Assembly: GCA_017408825.1 (NCBI GenBank)
Contig: JAFQTX010000014.1
Span: 1-42,866, forward strand
Source of the DNA: Alistipes sp.
GTDB lineage: Bacteria; Bacteroidota; Bacteroidia; Bacteroidales; Rikenellaceae
Reading direction: 5' to 3'
DNA: 42,866 nt
Of this stretch, positions 8,331 through 16,692 are shown piece after piece (the first letter of the stretch is position 1; every line of letters begins with the position of its first letter). The notes beneath the pieces are model-generated. The model had not been told where the DNA came from, searched no databases, and worked only from the letters and a program-made list of their open reading frames with translations. A program made the position numbers and the translations under genes.

Positions 8331-10204
8331 TAGTTAAGCATTTTCAGGTTTTCGATAATATCCTCCTCAACACGTAGGTTGCCTACGATGAAGTCCTTAC
8401 GGTCGGGCGTATTCTTGCCCATATAGAACTCAAGCATATCCTGTATTGGGTCATCCTTCGTTAGGCGTACCTTGTCAAGACGCATACCCTCGCCGATGAA
8501 CTCCTTGAACTCGGCTGCCGAGATCTCACCAAGACCCTTAAATCGAGTGATCTCGGCCTGCGCACCACACCTCTTAATTGCTGCCTGACGCTCATCATCG
8601 GTATAGCAGTAGAGGGTCTCCTTCTTGTTACGCACTCGGAACAGCGGTGTTTGTAGGATATAGAGGTGGCCAAGACGAATAACATCGGGGAAGAACTGCA
8701 GGAAGAACGAGGTGAGCAGCAGGCGGATGTGCATACCATCGACATCGGCATCGGTGGCGATGATAACCTTGTTGTAACGCAGGTTGTCCATATCCTCCTC
8801 GATGTTGAGCGCAGCCTGCAACAGGTTGAACTCCTCATTCTCATACACCACACGTTTTGTCAGTCCGTAGCAGTTGAGCGGCTTACCACGCAACGAGAAT
8901 ACCGCCTGAGTACGTGGGTCTCGGCTTGAGGTTATAGAGCCAGATGCCGAGTTACCCTCGGTGATAAATATCATCGTCTGGTCGGCAAGTTCCGACTTGT
9001 CGGTATAGTGTATCTTGCAGTCACGCAGCTTCTTATTGTTCAGCGACACCTTCTTGGCCGCCTCACGTGCCTTCTTCTGCACACCAGAGATTGCCTTGCG
9101 CTCCTTCTCGTTTTCAACAATCTTACGTTGCAGGGTCTGCGCCACCTCGGGGTGCTTATGCAGGTAGTTATCGAGGTTGGTAGCCAGGAAGTCGCCAACA
9201 AACTGACGCATCGTAACGCCCTCCTCCTTATCCTTAGAGCCGAGCTTGGTCTTTGTCTGCGACTCAAATATAGGGTCATTCACACGCACCGAGATAGCTG
9301 CTATAATCGAGGTGCGGATATCTGCTGGCTCGTAGTCCTTATGATAGAACTCCTTGATAGTCTTGGCTATAGCCTCACGAAAGGCCGCCTGATGAGTACC
9401 ACCCTGTGGGGTATACTGACCATTCACGAACGAGTAGTAGGCCTCGCCATAGCCATTGCCGTGAGTGATTACCACCTCGATATCCTCGCCCGAGATATGC
9501 ACGGGAGCATATAGCGGGTCACTCGAGAGATTATCATTGACCAAGTCCAGAAGACCATTCTTCGACACATATGCCTGACCATTGAGCATCACGGTAAGGC
9601 CGAGGTTAAGGTATGTGTAGTTCTTGACCATCTGCTCGACATACTCAAGGTTGTAGCTATACTCACCAAAGACCTCACGATCGACAATGAACTCTACGTA
9701 TGTACCATTAGCCTCCGACACCCCACTCTCCGAGCGGTCGGTAAGCTCCAATCCCTGTGAGAATGTCACCGTACGTGCCTCGCCATCACGCACCGAACGG
9801 GCAAGGAAGTGGCTCGACAGCATATTTACCGCCTTGACACCCACACCATTAAGACCTACGGTCTTCTTGAAGGCATCGCCGCCATACTTACCACCGGTAT
9901 TCATCTTGCTTACCGCATCCGACAGCACCTCCAAAGGTATGCCTCGACCATAGTCACGTACCGACACCTTATCCCCCTCGATACTAATCTCGATACGCTT
10001 GCCCGCACCCATGATAAACTCGTCGATAGAGTTATCCACCACCTCCTTGAGAAGCACGTAGATACCATCATCGGCCTGAGTACCATCGCCGAGCTTGCCG
10101 ATGTACATACCGGGGCGCAGACGTATATGATCTCGTGGCGAGAGTGTTATTATCGAGTCTTTGTCGTACTGCGCTGGTTGGTTCATTAAGTTCTGTTCAG
10201 CCAT
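8330..10204 (-). CDS. parE: DNA topoisomerase IV subunit B (ParE)
   Basis: ATPase subunit partnering ParC. 624 residues. The GHKL ATPase motifs are present: [10 protein letters not shown] with the Mg-binding Asn, DYGRGIP, and the [11 protein letters not shown] lid. The transducer follows, then the TOPRIM domain with [26 protein letters not shown] and the metal-binding [10 protein letters not shown], ending with the QTPLF region. The TOPRIM motif reads EGNSASG where gyrase/topo IV enzymes usually have EGDSA(G/S)G; the catalytic Glu and the DAD acids are intact, so activity is expected. It is translationally coupled to parC (one-base overlap) and lies 13 bases after plsC. Confidence 0.94.
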   Translation of the reverse strand: MAEQNLMNQPAQYDKDSIITLSPRDHIRLRPGMYIGKLGDGTQADDGIYVLLKEVVDNSIDEFIMGAGKRIEISIEGDKVSVRDYGRGIPLEVLSDAVSKMNTGGKYGGDAFKKTVGLNGVGVKAVNMLSSHFLARSVRDGEARTVTFSQGLELTDRSESGVSEANGTYVEFIVDREVFGEYSYNLEYVEQMVKNYTYLNLGLTVMLNGQAYVSKNGLLDLVNDNLSSDPLYAPVHISGEDIEVVITHGNGYGEAYYSFVNGQYTPQGGTHQAAFREAIAKTIKEFYHKDYEPADIRTSIIAAISVRVNDPIFESQTKTKLGSKDKEEGVTMRQFVGDFLATNLDNYLHKHPEVAQTLQRKIVENEKERKAISGVQKKAREAAKKVSLNNKKLRDCKIHYTDKSELADQTMIFITEGNSASGSITSSRDPRTQAVFSLRGKPLNCYGLTKRVVYENEEFNLLQAALNIEEDMDNLRYNKVIIATDADVDGMHIRLLLTSFFLQFFPDVIRLGHLYILQTPLFRVRNKKETLYCYTDDERQAAIKRCGAQAEITRFKGLGEISAAEFKEFIGEGMRLDKVRLTKDDPIQDMLEFYMGKNTPDRKDFIVGNLRVEEDIIENLKMLN

Positions 10205-10217
10205 ATATCTCGTTCAC

Positions 10218-10952
10218 TTATTTACTGTTGTTAGCACGAATTTCGGCCAATGTATCTACCATCGAGTCGTGCACCTCGGCGATAATCTCCTTGATGGGTC
10301 GCTCGGCAATCTCCTCAGGCGAGATTGGAGGCAACACCTTGACTGTGATTTTATTTGTCCAGTTCATAAATATGCCCTTTCGCAACACACGGTTCGTACC
10401 GTCGAGCACCACAGGGAGGATAGGCACACCAGCATCTTTAGCAAGGAGGAAGGCACCTGCCTTGAAGTTGTGAATCTCACCATCCTTTGAGCGTGTACCC
10501 TCAGGGAATATCGATACCGACGCACCCTTTTTCAACCACTCCAAGCCCTTGGTATGTACAAGCTGCATCGCCTCCTTGGTGCTGGCACGGTTAATCACAA
10601 TGTCGCCGTGGGCCAAGAGTAGACGGCCGATAAGTGGTATGCGATACACCTCACGCTTTGATACCCACTTGAACACCAGCGGAAGCTGATAGATGCTCAT
10701 AATGTCTATCATCGAGTTATGGTTGAGTACTATGACGTACGACTTGCTTGGATCGATATTCTCAACACCCTCGACCACACGCTTCATTCGTGGAGGCAGA
10801 CCAAAGAACACATCGGTAATCCATTTCGATAGTGTGTGTACCACAACTCGCTTTTTATCAAATGGATAGCATACAACCAAAGCGATAAATGTTGCCACGT
10901 AGAGTATCAACGCAGCCACCAAAACAACAATGTAGTAGAGCAAACTTAACAT
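10218..10952 (-). CDS. plsC: 1-acyl-sn-glycerol-3-phosphate acyltransferase (PlsC family)
   Basis: Acylates lysophosphatidic acid to phosphatidic acid at the inner membrane. 244 residues with an N-terminal membrane anchor (residues 3-28). The acyltransferase catalytic motif HX4D is His78 to Asp83 (NHNSMID), and the substrate-binding motif FPEGTRS is at 149-155. It is the first gene of the minus-strand run, behind the promoter at 10991-11023. A paralogue acting on another acyl acceptor (for example an ornithine or glycine lipid enzyme) is possible, but the motifs are classical PlsC. Confidence 0.9.
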   Translation of the reverse strand: MLSLLYYIVVLVAALILYVATFIALVVCYPFDKKRVVVHTLSKWITDVFFGLPPRMKRVVEGVENIDPSKSYVIVLNHNSMIDIMSIYQLPLVFKWVSKREVYRIPLIGRLLLAHGDIVINRASTKEAMQLVHTKGLEWLKKGASVSIFPEGTRSKDGEIHNFKAGAFLLAKDAGVPILPVVLDGTNRVLRKGIFMNWTNKITVKVLPPISPEEIAERPIKEIIAEVHDSMVDTLAEIRANNSK

Positions 10953-10990
10953 AATAAACTTCGTTTTTAACGACTATATCTTCAATTTTG

Positions 10991-11023
10991 CAAAGATACG
11001 AAAATTTGCGAAATTAATCGAAA
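10991..11023 (-). promoter_or_regulatory. Promoter of the plsC-parE-parC-aroK-murI-ftsK run
   Basis: On the minus strand a perfect Bacteroidota -7 element TATCTTTG (10991-10998) lies 20 bases downstream of TTTCG (11019-11023), a near match to the -33 TTTG. Transcription would start near 10984, about 30 bases before the plsC ATG. No other -7 match of this quality lies between plsC and the end of the run. Confidence 0.65.
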
Positions 11024-11118
11024 AAATAAGCAACAAAAAATCATCATTTTTTTCGATATCGCATGCATAAAAAATAAAAATAGGTATTAACATTTTTTTG
11101 TAAAAATCCACCTAATTA

Positions 11119-11150
11119 TTTGGATATAGAAAATTAAGAGTATATATTTG
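11119..11150 (+). promoter_or_regulatory. Distal promoter of the TonB-receptor leader
   Basis: TTTG (11119-11122), a 20-base spacer and TATATTTG (11143-11150) match the Bacteroidota consensus exactly. Just downstream, at the expected start of transcription, is a 9-bp inverted repeat AGTGTATTA / TAATACACT (11152-11160 and 11167-11175), which could be an operator or a 5' hairpin. A transcript from here would have a leader of about 195 bases before the receptor start at 11353. Confidence 0.6.
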
Positions 11151-11203
11151 CAGTGTATTAGTTGTGTAATACACTATATCTGACAACTAAAATTCACATA
11201 ATT

Positions 11204-11242
11204 ATGTTACAAATAGTGACTATGATACGTTATATGCAATAA
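11204..11242 (+). CDS. Possible 12-codon leader ORF
   Basis: An ATG-to-TAA frame of 12 codons (MLQIVTMIRYMQ) in the transcript expected from the 11119-11150 promoter. It lies inside a long-range inverted repeat GACAAC (11182-11187) / GTTGTC (11266-11271). No homology is recognised, and a frame this short arises easily by chance. It is listed only as a possible leader peptide or part of a small RNA. Confidence 0.15.
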   Translation: MLQIVTMIRYMQ

Positions 11243-11277
11243 AATGCGACACCTGCCTAAAAAAAGTTGTCTAAAAT

Positions 11278-11307
11278 TTTGGCGGGGGGGGGAAAGCATT
11301 ATCTTTG
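11278..11307 (+). promoter_or_regulatory. Proximal promoter with a G9 tract in its spacer
   Basis: TTTG (11278-11281) and a perfect TATCTTTG -7 element (11300-11307) are separated by 18 bases, of which nine are an uninterrupted G run (11284-11292). The Bacteroidota spacer optimum is about 19-21 bases, so gain of one or two G would bring spacing into the optimum and loss would move it away. Transcription should start near 11314, which rules out the ATG at 11311 and supports translation from 11353. Confidence 0.65.
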
Positions 11308-11352
11308 TAAATGAGTAACGAGAAATTAGAAATTGGCAAACAGATATTGGCT

Positions 11353-13746
11353 ATGAGAAACTTTAGTTTTACACTATTTATGGCAGTGGCGCTCATGAAC
11401 GTTGTAACTGCCACGGCACAGAAGATCGAGCTTACGGGTCGTGTCATTGACGAGAACAAGCAAAACATTCCATATGCTACCGTGGTGCTTACCACACCCG
11501 AGGGACAGGCAGCTGGTGGTGCAACATCGGAGAGTGGAGGATTCTCGCTCTACGCTCCTAAAGGCGAGTACACGCTCAACATCAGCTACATAGGTTACAC
11601 CACATACACCACGCAGCTCACACTATCGGAGCGCACCAACCTTGGCGACATAACCCTCAAGAGCAACTCGGAACAGATTGACGAGGTGGTGGTAACAGCA
11701 CAGCTCATACGACGTGAGGCTGACCGCTTCGTGGTAGACGTAGCCAACTCCCCCATTGCCCTGGGCAAGGATGGTGAGGAGCTGCTAAAGAGCGCACCAG
11801 GTGTATGGATTCAGGATGACAAAATCTCGATTAACGGCGCATCTGGCTCTAAAATCTACCTCAACGACCGCGAGGTAAAGCTCGACGACGCACAGCTTAT
11901 GGCCTATCTGCGTTCGCTCTCGGCAAACGACATTCAGCGTATAGAGGTAGTGCCACAGTCGGGTGCCGACTACGATGCATCAAGTTCGGGAGGCATCATC
12001 AAGATTACCACCAAACGCCGCCTCGACACAGGCCTTATGGGTTCGGCATCGTTTGTTGCAAATGGCACTAAGGGCATATACAACATAATGCCTTCAGTAT
12101 CGCTCAACTACAATCGTGGCAATCTAAATGCCTATGGTCGTGCATGGGCAGGAACAAACTCTCTGGACTACATAATGGACGAGCATACCGACTACACCTC
12201 ACAGACCATCATAGATGCTGCCTCAGAGCAAAAAGATAAGACCGTTTGGGGCGGTGCAAACATTGGCGTAGTGTACGACTTCAACAGTAAGCACTCGGCA
12301 GGCGTGGAGCTTCAGTACAACTACTTTGGTGGTGACAGCAAGACCAACACATGGACAGAGCATCAGCAGGGAGGCATCACAACACGAACTGATGGCAACT
12401 ACGCCAATAAGTATCATAGTCAGATGATTACTGCTACGGCAAACTACATCTATAAGCTCGATGACAAAGGCTCGGTACTCAAGCTTATCGGCGACTACAC
12501 CGACTCACGTATGCCTAACCACAACGACTATTTTGACACCACAATAGACCCTGCGACACTCATTGCTCGTGACTCTACACACCGCAACAACTCGTTTAGT
12601 AACTATCAGCTCACCACAGCGACACTTGCCCTTGAAAAGGTATTATCGCCAAAGGTAACACTTAAGGCGGGTGCTAAGTATACCTACAACACCAACTCCA
12701 ACACAGGCCTTTACGAGTATCTTAAGGGCGAGCAGTGGCTGAAGAACGAGATTAACAGCTACGATATTGGCTACACCGAGAATATCGGCGCAGCATACAT
12801 CATCGCCTCAGCACGCCTTGGCCGTCTGAGCCTTGTGGGTGGCTTACGTGGCGAGTACACATGGTTTCACTCGGCAGATGGCCTTGTAGAGCAGAACTAC
12901 TTCGACCTGTTCCCCAATGCCAACCTCTCATATGCCCTTACCAAAGATGGAGCATACTCGCTTATAGCGCAGTACTCTCGCGCCATCTCACGACCCTCGT
13001 TCTGGGCACTCTCGCCCAACGAGACAAAGATCTCGGAGTATATGATACAGCGAGGCAACCCCAACCTTAAGCCCTCGTATAACAACTCAGTATCGGTAAC
13101 CGCAGTGCTTAAGTATAAGTACACAATAACCATAGGTACACAGATTATGCAGAATGCCATACAGCAGGCTACAATCTCTGATAGCAATAACCCAGAGCTG
13201 CTCATTTTGCAGACTATAAACTACCCTACGCTCAACAACTTCTACGCCTCGGTAAACCTCCCATTCCAATTTACCAAGTGGTGGAGTGCAAACTTCAACC
13301 TTACGGGAATGTATATGGGTCAGCGCATCTACCCCAATGAGCCTGTGCGCCGCAACTTTATGGGCATGGAAACGTGCCAAATGGCATTTACGCTACCTAA
13401 GGAGTTTATCATCGAGGCAAGCGGACGATATATGCATGGTATACAGGCGGGTAACACCAAGATTAAGGACTTCGGTAATGTAGACATCTCGATAAAGAAA
13501 CGCCTTGTGAACAACAAGCTAACGCTGAAGCTCGGCGTAAACAACATTGTCCCTGTGAAGCAGACGATATCTATCGAGGAGCCTACGTTCAAGCGTACGA
13601 TGACCGTAGACCAGGCTTGGATGCGTACGGCGGTAAGTTTCTCAATATCGTATAACTTCAACTCTGGCAAGCAGTTCCAGGCTAAGAGTGTGGAGAGCGG
13701 TTCAGAGGAGGATCGTAGCCGACTTGGAAGCGGCGGAAATAACTAA
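11353..13746 (+). CDS. TonB-type outer-membrane receptor with carboxypeptidase-regulatory-like N-terminus
   Basis: A 797-residue outer-membrane protein. The start at 11353 gives a clean signal peptide (MRNFSFTLFMAVALMNVVTA, cleavage near ATAQ); the in-frame ATG at 11311 would add 14 polar residues and overlap the promoter. Order of domains: a carboxypeptidase-regulatory-like beta-sandwich (GRVIDENKQNIPYATVVL, about residues 25-105), a plug-like region (IDEVVVTAQ, then KSAPGVWI and SGGIIKITT), and a long beta-barrel with alternating aromatic strands. This resembles the 'outer membrane beta-barrel family' TonB receptors rather than SusC; no SusD partner follows. The substrate is unknown. A GIN-domain lipoprotein follows after 41 bases and probably shares the transcript. 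Confidence 0.88.
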   Translation: MRNFSFTLFMAVALMNVVTATAQKIELTGRVIDENKQNIPYATVVLTTPEGQAAGGATSESGGFSLYAPKGEYTLNISYIGYTTYTTQLTLSERTNLGDITLKSNSEQIDEVVVTAQLIRREADRFVVDVANSPIALGKDGEELLKSAPGVWIQDDKISINGASGSKIYLNDREVKLDDAQLMAYLRSLSANDIQRIEVVPQSGADYDASSSGGIIKITTKRRLDTGLMGSASFVANGTKGIYNIMPSVSLNYNRGNLNAYGRAWAGTNSLDYIMDEHTDYTSQTIIDAASEQKDKTVWGGANIGVVYDFNSKHSAGVELQYNYFGGDSKTNTWTEHQQGGITTRTDGNYANKYHSQMITATANYIYKLDDKGSVLKLIGDYTDSRMPNHNDYFDTTIDPATLIARDSTHRNNSFSNYQLTTATLALEKVLSPKVTLKAGAKYTYNTNSNTGLYEYLKGEQWLKNEINSYDIGYTENIGAAYIIASARLGRLSLVGGLRGEYTWFHSADGLVEQNYFDLFPNANLSYALTKDGAYSLIAQYSRAISRPSFWALSPNETKISEYMIQRGNPNLKPSYNNSVSVTAVLKYKYTITIGTQIMQNAIQQATISDSNNPELLILQTINYPTLNNFYASVNLPFQFTKWWSANFNLTGMYMGQRIYPNEPVRRNFMGMETCQMAFTLPKEFIIEASGRYMHGIQAGNTKIKDFGNVDISIKKRLVNNKLTLKLGVNNIVPVKQTISIEEPTFKRTMTVDQAWMRTAVSFSISYNFNSGKQFQAKSVESGSEEDRSRLGSGGNN

Positions 13747-13787
13747 ACAATTAGTAAAGAGTAATCTATAAATTAATCCATACTACT

Positions 13788-14507
13788 ATGAAACGACTAC
13801 TTACAATCCTAACAGCAACACTCTGCCTTGCATCATGTACAATAGTGATTGGCGAGCCAGCTAAGGGCGAGATTATAGAGAAGAGTATCGCCATAAGTGG
13901 CGAGCCCGTAGCATTAGCCATATCACACGGCTTTGATGTGGTAGTAGACCCTACCCTGCCTCGTGGCGAGGTGCTGGTATCGACACATAGCGACCTTATG
14001 GACTTAGTAGACATCAGAATGGAGGATGCTACACTCAACATCAAGCTAAAAAGTACAACGCTGCGTGCCAAGACCCTAAGTGTGCGTGTCCCAGAGTATG
14101 ACTTTAATACCGTTGCTATCTCAGGTGGCGCAGACCTCGAGTGGCACAACAGCAAGGCAAACACACTCACGGTGGCTGCATCGGGAGGTGCTGACGCAGA
14201 GATTACGACACTAAGCGAGCGAGTGACACTCGCTGTATCGGGAGGTGCCAACGTCGAGCTTAAGGGCAGTAGCAAGCAGCTCAGCATTGCGGCATCAGGG
14301 GGCGCAGATGTGGATACTTCGGAGCTTAAGGCCGAGAGTGTCGAGGTATCGGCATCGGGAGGTGCCGACGTGGAGGTATACGCCACAAACAGCCTTAGCG
14401 TCGAGGCCTCAGGAGGTGCTGATGTAAGCTATACCGGCAACCCAGCAATAAAGAGCATCAATACGTCTGGAGCTGCAGACGTCTGGTCTACGGGCATAGA
14501 TGACTAA
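13788..14507 (+). CDS. GIN-domain (DUF2807) beta-helix lipoprotein
   Basis: A 239-residue lipoprotein: signal peptide with lipobox LASC (Cys17), then a right-handed beta-helix-like region with a repeated SGGADV motif at about 17-25 residue spacing (SGGADL, SGGADA, SGGANV, SGGADV three times, then SGAADV). This periodic SGGA pattern is the hallmark of the head GIN/DUF2807 domain, common in Bacteroidota cell-envelope proteins and without a known activity. It lies 41 bases after the TonB receptor. The repeats diverge at DNA level, so they are old protein repeats rather than a recent expansion. Confidence 0.85.
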   Translation: MKRLLTILTATLCLASCTIVIGEPAKGEIIEKSIAISGEPVALAISHGFDVVVDPTLPRGEVLVSTHSDLMDLVDIRMEDATLNIKLKSTTLRAKTLSVRVPEYDFNTVAISGGADLEWHNSKANTLTVAASGGADAEITTLSERVTLAVSGGANVELKGSSKQLSIAASGGADVDTSELKAESVEVSASGGADVEVYATNSLSVEASGGADVSYTGNPAIKSINTSGAADVWSTGIDD

Positions 14508-14594
14508 TCAACGAGTGGTTCTATGGGTTGCGATGAGGTTCACTGAGTTGCTTCATACTAACCCATATTAACGGGTGCGAGTGCAACACTCAGC

Positions 14595-14650
14595 AAAAGA
14601 AACCACCGCAGGATAGTACTGTTACGTACAGCCTGCGGTGGTCTACTTTT
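14595..14650. terminator. Bidirectional terminator-like hairpin, repeat family copy 1
   Basis: An 11-bp stem ACCACCGCAGG (14602-14612) / CCTGCGGTGGT (14632-14642), with an inner GTAC pairing, flanked by AAAAGA on the left and TCTACTTTT on the right, so a T-rich tail follows the hairpin on both strands. It lies between convergent genes (GIN lipoprotein and tsf). A second copy is at 40032-40087, also between convergent genes. Upstream, 14508-14594 has further inverted repeats (CTGAGTTGC / GCAACACTCAG and ACCC / GGGT) and no gene. Confidence 0.7.
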
Positions 14651-14686
14651 GGGATGGGCCGAGAATGACCCCTTATATCCAAGAAA

Positions 14687-15517
14687 TTATGCCTCGAGTG
14701 CAAAACGCTTGTAAGCAACAACTGTTGCCTCCTTGTCAGCACGCTGGATAAACTCACGGATAGACTCCTTCTCACCAACAACGCACTGGTTAAGAAGAGT
14801 ATTCTCCTCGAAGAACTTACGCATCTTACCCTCAGCGATCTTCTCAAGGATAGCCTCAGGCTTGTTAGCGTTCTTAGGATCCTGCTTCATCATCTCCATC
14901 TGGATAGCCTTCTCCTTCTCAACAACCTCTGCTGGGCAGTCGTTCTCGTCGATTGAGATTGGAGCCATAGCAGTTGCCTGCATAGCCACCTTCTTAGCTA
15001 CCTCCTCGTCGATAGCCTTATTGAAGCCGAGGATAGTACCGAGCTTCTTGTTGAAGTGTACGTATGATACGCAGTAAGGAGCCTCGATACGAGCATAGTA
15101 TGCAAGCTCAACCTTCTCGCCTGTCTGACCAGACTTCTCGGTTACCATCTCCTCAACAGTGTTGCCTGCCTCGTTCTTAGTTGCCATAAGAGCGTCACGG
15201 TCAGCTGCATCAGCAGCAACAGCAACCTCCAACATAGCGCTTGCTGAAGCACCGAACTCAACGTTCTGAGCTACGAAGTCAGTCTCGCAAGCAAGGCAAA
15301 GGATATAAGCCTTCTGGCCAACGATCTTAGTTACAACAACACCCTCAGTAGCGGTACGGTCTGAACGCTTAGCTACTACGAGCTTACCCTTCTCGCGGAT
15401 GATATCCTTAGCGCGCTCGAAATCGCCCTCTGCCTCCTGAAGAGCCTTCTTGCAATCCATCATACCTGCGCCGGTCATCTTGCGGAGCTTCATTACATCA
15501 GCTGCTTTGATTTCCAT
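14687..15517 (-). CDS. tsf: Elongation factor Ts
   Basis: Guanine nucleotide exchange factor for EF-Tu. 276 residues. The N-terminal UBA-like region with LRKMTGAGMMDCKKAL and the core motif LACETDFVAQN are both present, and the coiled-coil/dimerisation part follows. It is the last gene of rplM-rpsI-rpsB-tsf, separated from rpsB by 109 bases containing a terminator-like hairpin; no clear promoter lies between them. Confidence 0.97.
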   Translation of the reverse strand: MEIKAADVMKLRKMTGAGMMDCKKALQEAEGDFERAKDIIREKGKLVVAKRSDRTATEGVVVTKIVGQKAYILCLACETDFVAQNVEFGASASAMLEVAVAADAADRDALMATKNEAGNTVEEMVTEKSGQTGEKVELAYYARIEAPYCVSYVHFNKKLGTILGFNKAIDEEVAKKVAMQATAMAPISIDENDCPAEVVEKEKAIQMEMMKQDPKNANKPEAILEKIAEGKMRKFFEENTLLNQCVVGEKESIREFIQRADKEATVVAYKRFALEA

Positions 15518-15551
15518 ATGTGTAAATGTTTTTTTCGGTTAAAATAATTGT

Positions 15552-15594
15552 AAAAAACCGAGGCGAGCGGACCTACTGTCTACCCGCTCTCGGT
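15552..15594 (-). terminator. Terminator-like attenuator between rpsB and tsf
   Basis: On the minus strand, ACCGAG-A-GCGG pairs with CCGC-TCGC-CTCGGT across a 13-base loop and is followed directly by six T. It resembles an intrinsic terminator inside the operon. Because tsf has no evident promoter of its own, partial readthrough is the likely consequence, setting EF-Ts below S2. Confidence 0.6.
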
Positions 15595-15626
15595 ATAAAA
15601 TTTGCCTCTTCGGCGGTGAGAAAGGA

Positions 15627-16457
15627 TTAAGCCTCCTCGGTTGCAGCAACAACCTCAGCAACGATAGCCTCCTCAGCATCTACAGCAGCCTTAACAGCCT
15701 TCTTGATGCGTGGCTTAGCCTGCTTTGCGCCCTCAGCTACCTCAGCCTCCTGAGCCTCCTTCTCCTTCTCGAGCTTGCGCTCCTCAGCACCCTCTGCAAT
15801 AGCACCGCAAACTACATCAAGGATAGTAGCGATTGACTTTGCAGCATCGTCATTTGCAGGAATAACGTAATCAATGTCGGTTGGATCACAACAAGTATCT
15901 ACCATTGCAAATACGGGGATGCCCAAACGCTTAGCCTCCTTAACAGCGTTCTGCTCCTTCTGTACGTCGATAACGAACAAAGCAGCTGGAAGACGGTTAA
16001 GGTCAGCGATAGAACCGAGGTTCTTCTCGAGCTTAGCACGCTGACGAGCGATCTGAAGCTTCTCACGCTTTGAGAAATTGTCATAAGTACCGTCGTTGGT
16101 CATCTTGTCGATGGTAGCCATCTTCTTAACGGCCTTACGTATAGTTGGGAAGTTTGTAAGCATACCGCCTGCCCAACGCTCAGTAACGTAAGGCATACCT
16201 ACGGCTGCTACCTTTTCGGCAACGATCTCCTTAGCCTGCTTCTTAGTTGCTACGAACAATACACGACGACCGCTCTTTACGATCTGCTTAAGTGCAGCAG
16301 CTGCCTCGTCGAGCTTGATTGCAGTCTTGTGAAGGTCGATGATGTGGATGCCGTTCTTCTCCATGAAGATATATGGAGCCATTTTAGGGTTCCACTTACG
16401 CTTCAAGTGACCGAAGTGTACGCCAGCCTCCAACAAAGTATTAAAATCTGTACGCAT
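15627..16457 (-). CDS. rpsB: 30S ribosomal protein S2
   Basis: Small-subunit protein uS2. I chose the start at 16457 (MRTDFNTLLEAGVHFGH), which matches the conserved S2 N-terminus; the frame stays open 13 codons further upstream through a Lys-rich stretch that is really the A-rich leader. The protein is 276 residues with HLKRKWNPKMAPYI and AGGMLTNFPTI conserved. The C-terminal 55 residues or so are a charged Ala/Glu/Lys extension. No Shine-Dalgarno is seen; an A-rich tract precedes the ATG. Confidence 0.97.
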   Translation of the reverse strand: MRTDFNTLLEAGVHFGHLKRKWNPKMAPYIFMEKNGIHIIDLHKTAIKLDEAAAALKQIVKSGRRVLFVATKKQAKEIVAEKVAAVGMPYVTERWAGGMLTNFPTIRKAVKKMATIDKMTNDGTYDNFSKREKLQIARQRAKLEKNLGSIADLNRLPAALFVIDVQKEQNAVKEAKRLGIPVFAMVDTCCDPTDIDYVIPANDDAAKSIATILDVVCGAIAEGAEERKLEKEKEAQEAEVAEGAKQAKPRIKKAVKAAVDAEEAIVAEVVAATEEA

Positions 16458-16692
16458 TGTTTTCTCTTTTTTTGTTTTTTTTAACTCTTTAATCAACCCA
16501 CGAGTAACACCCCGCTATGGAGTAAGGTTCTCGGAGGTTTAATCGCAATCGGGCAATCGCTGTGGCAGCACACCTAAAGTGTTATGCTACGCTCGGGCAA
16601 CGCTGTTCAGCCGCTCTCACGCAGCCAAGGTGTAGTCCGCAGGATTTCGAAACCCAGATTGTGCTTTTTTGCCGAAAGTAGGTCGGTAAGGA
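16458..16692 (-). promoter_or_regulatory. Long structured spacer / possible rpsB leader
   Basis: 235 bases between rpsI and rpsB with no ORF. On the minus strand ACACCT (16628-16633) can pair with AGGTGT (16570-16575). Two related modules, ACAGCG-TTGCCCGA-GCG (16590-16606) and ACAGCGATTGCCCGATTGCG (16544-16563), follow one another about 45 bases apart. S2 autoregulates rpsB-tsf in E. coli through its leader; a comparable control element here is an inference. No convincing TAnnTTTG promoter is present. Confidence 0.35.

Noticed and set aside
11311-11352. Upstream in-frame ATG of the TonB receptor
   Set aside because: It lies almost on the predicted transcription start and would put 14 polar residues before the signal peptide. 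The ATG at 11353 gives a normal signal sequence.
16500-16690. A tRNA or small stable RNA gene between rpsI and rpsB
   Set aside because: No cloverleaf with acceptor and T-arm could be drawn; the region is better read as a structured spacer.
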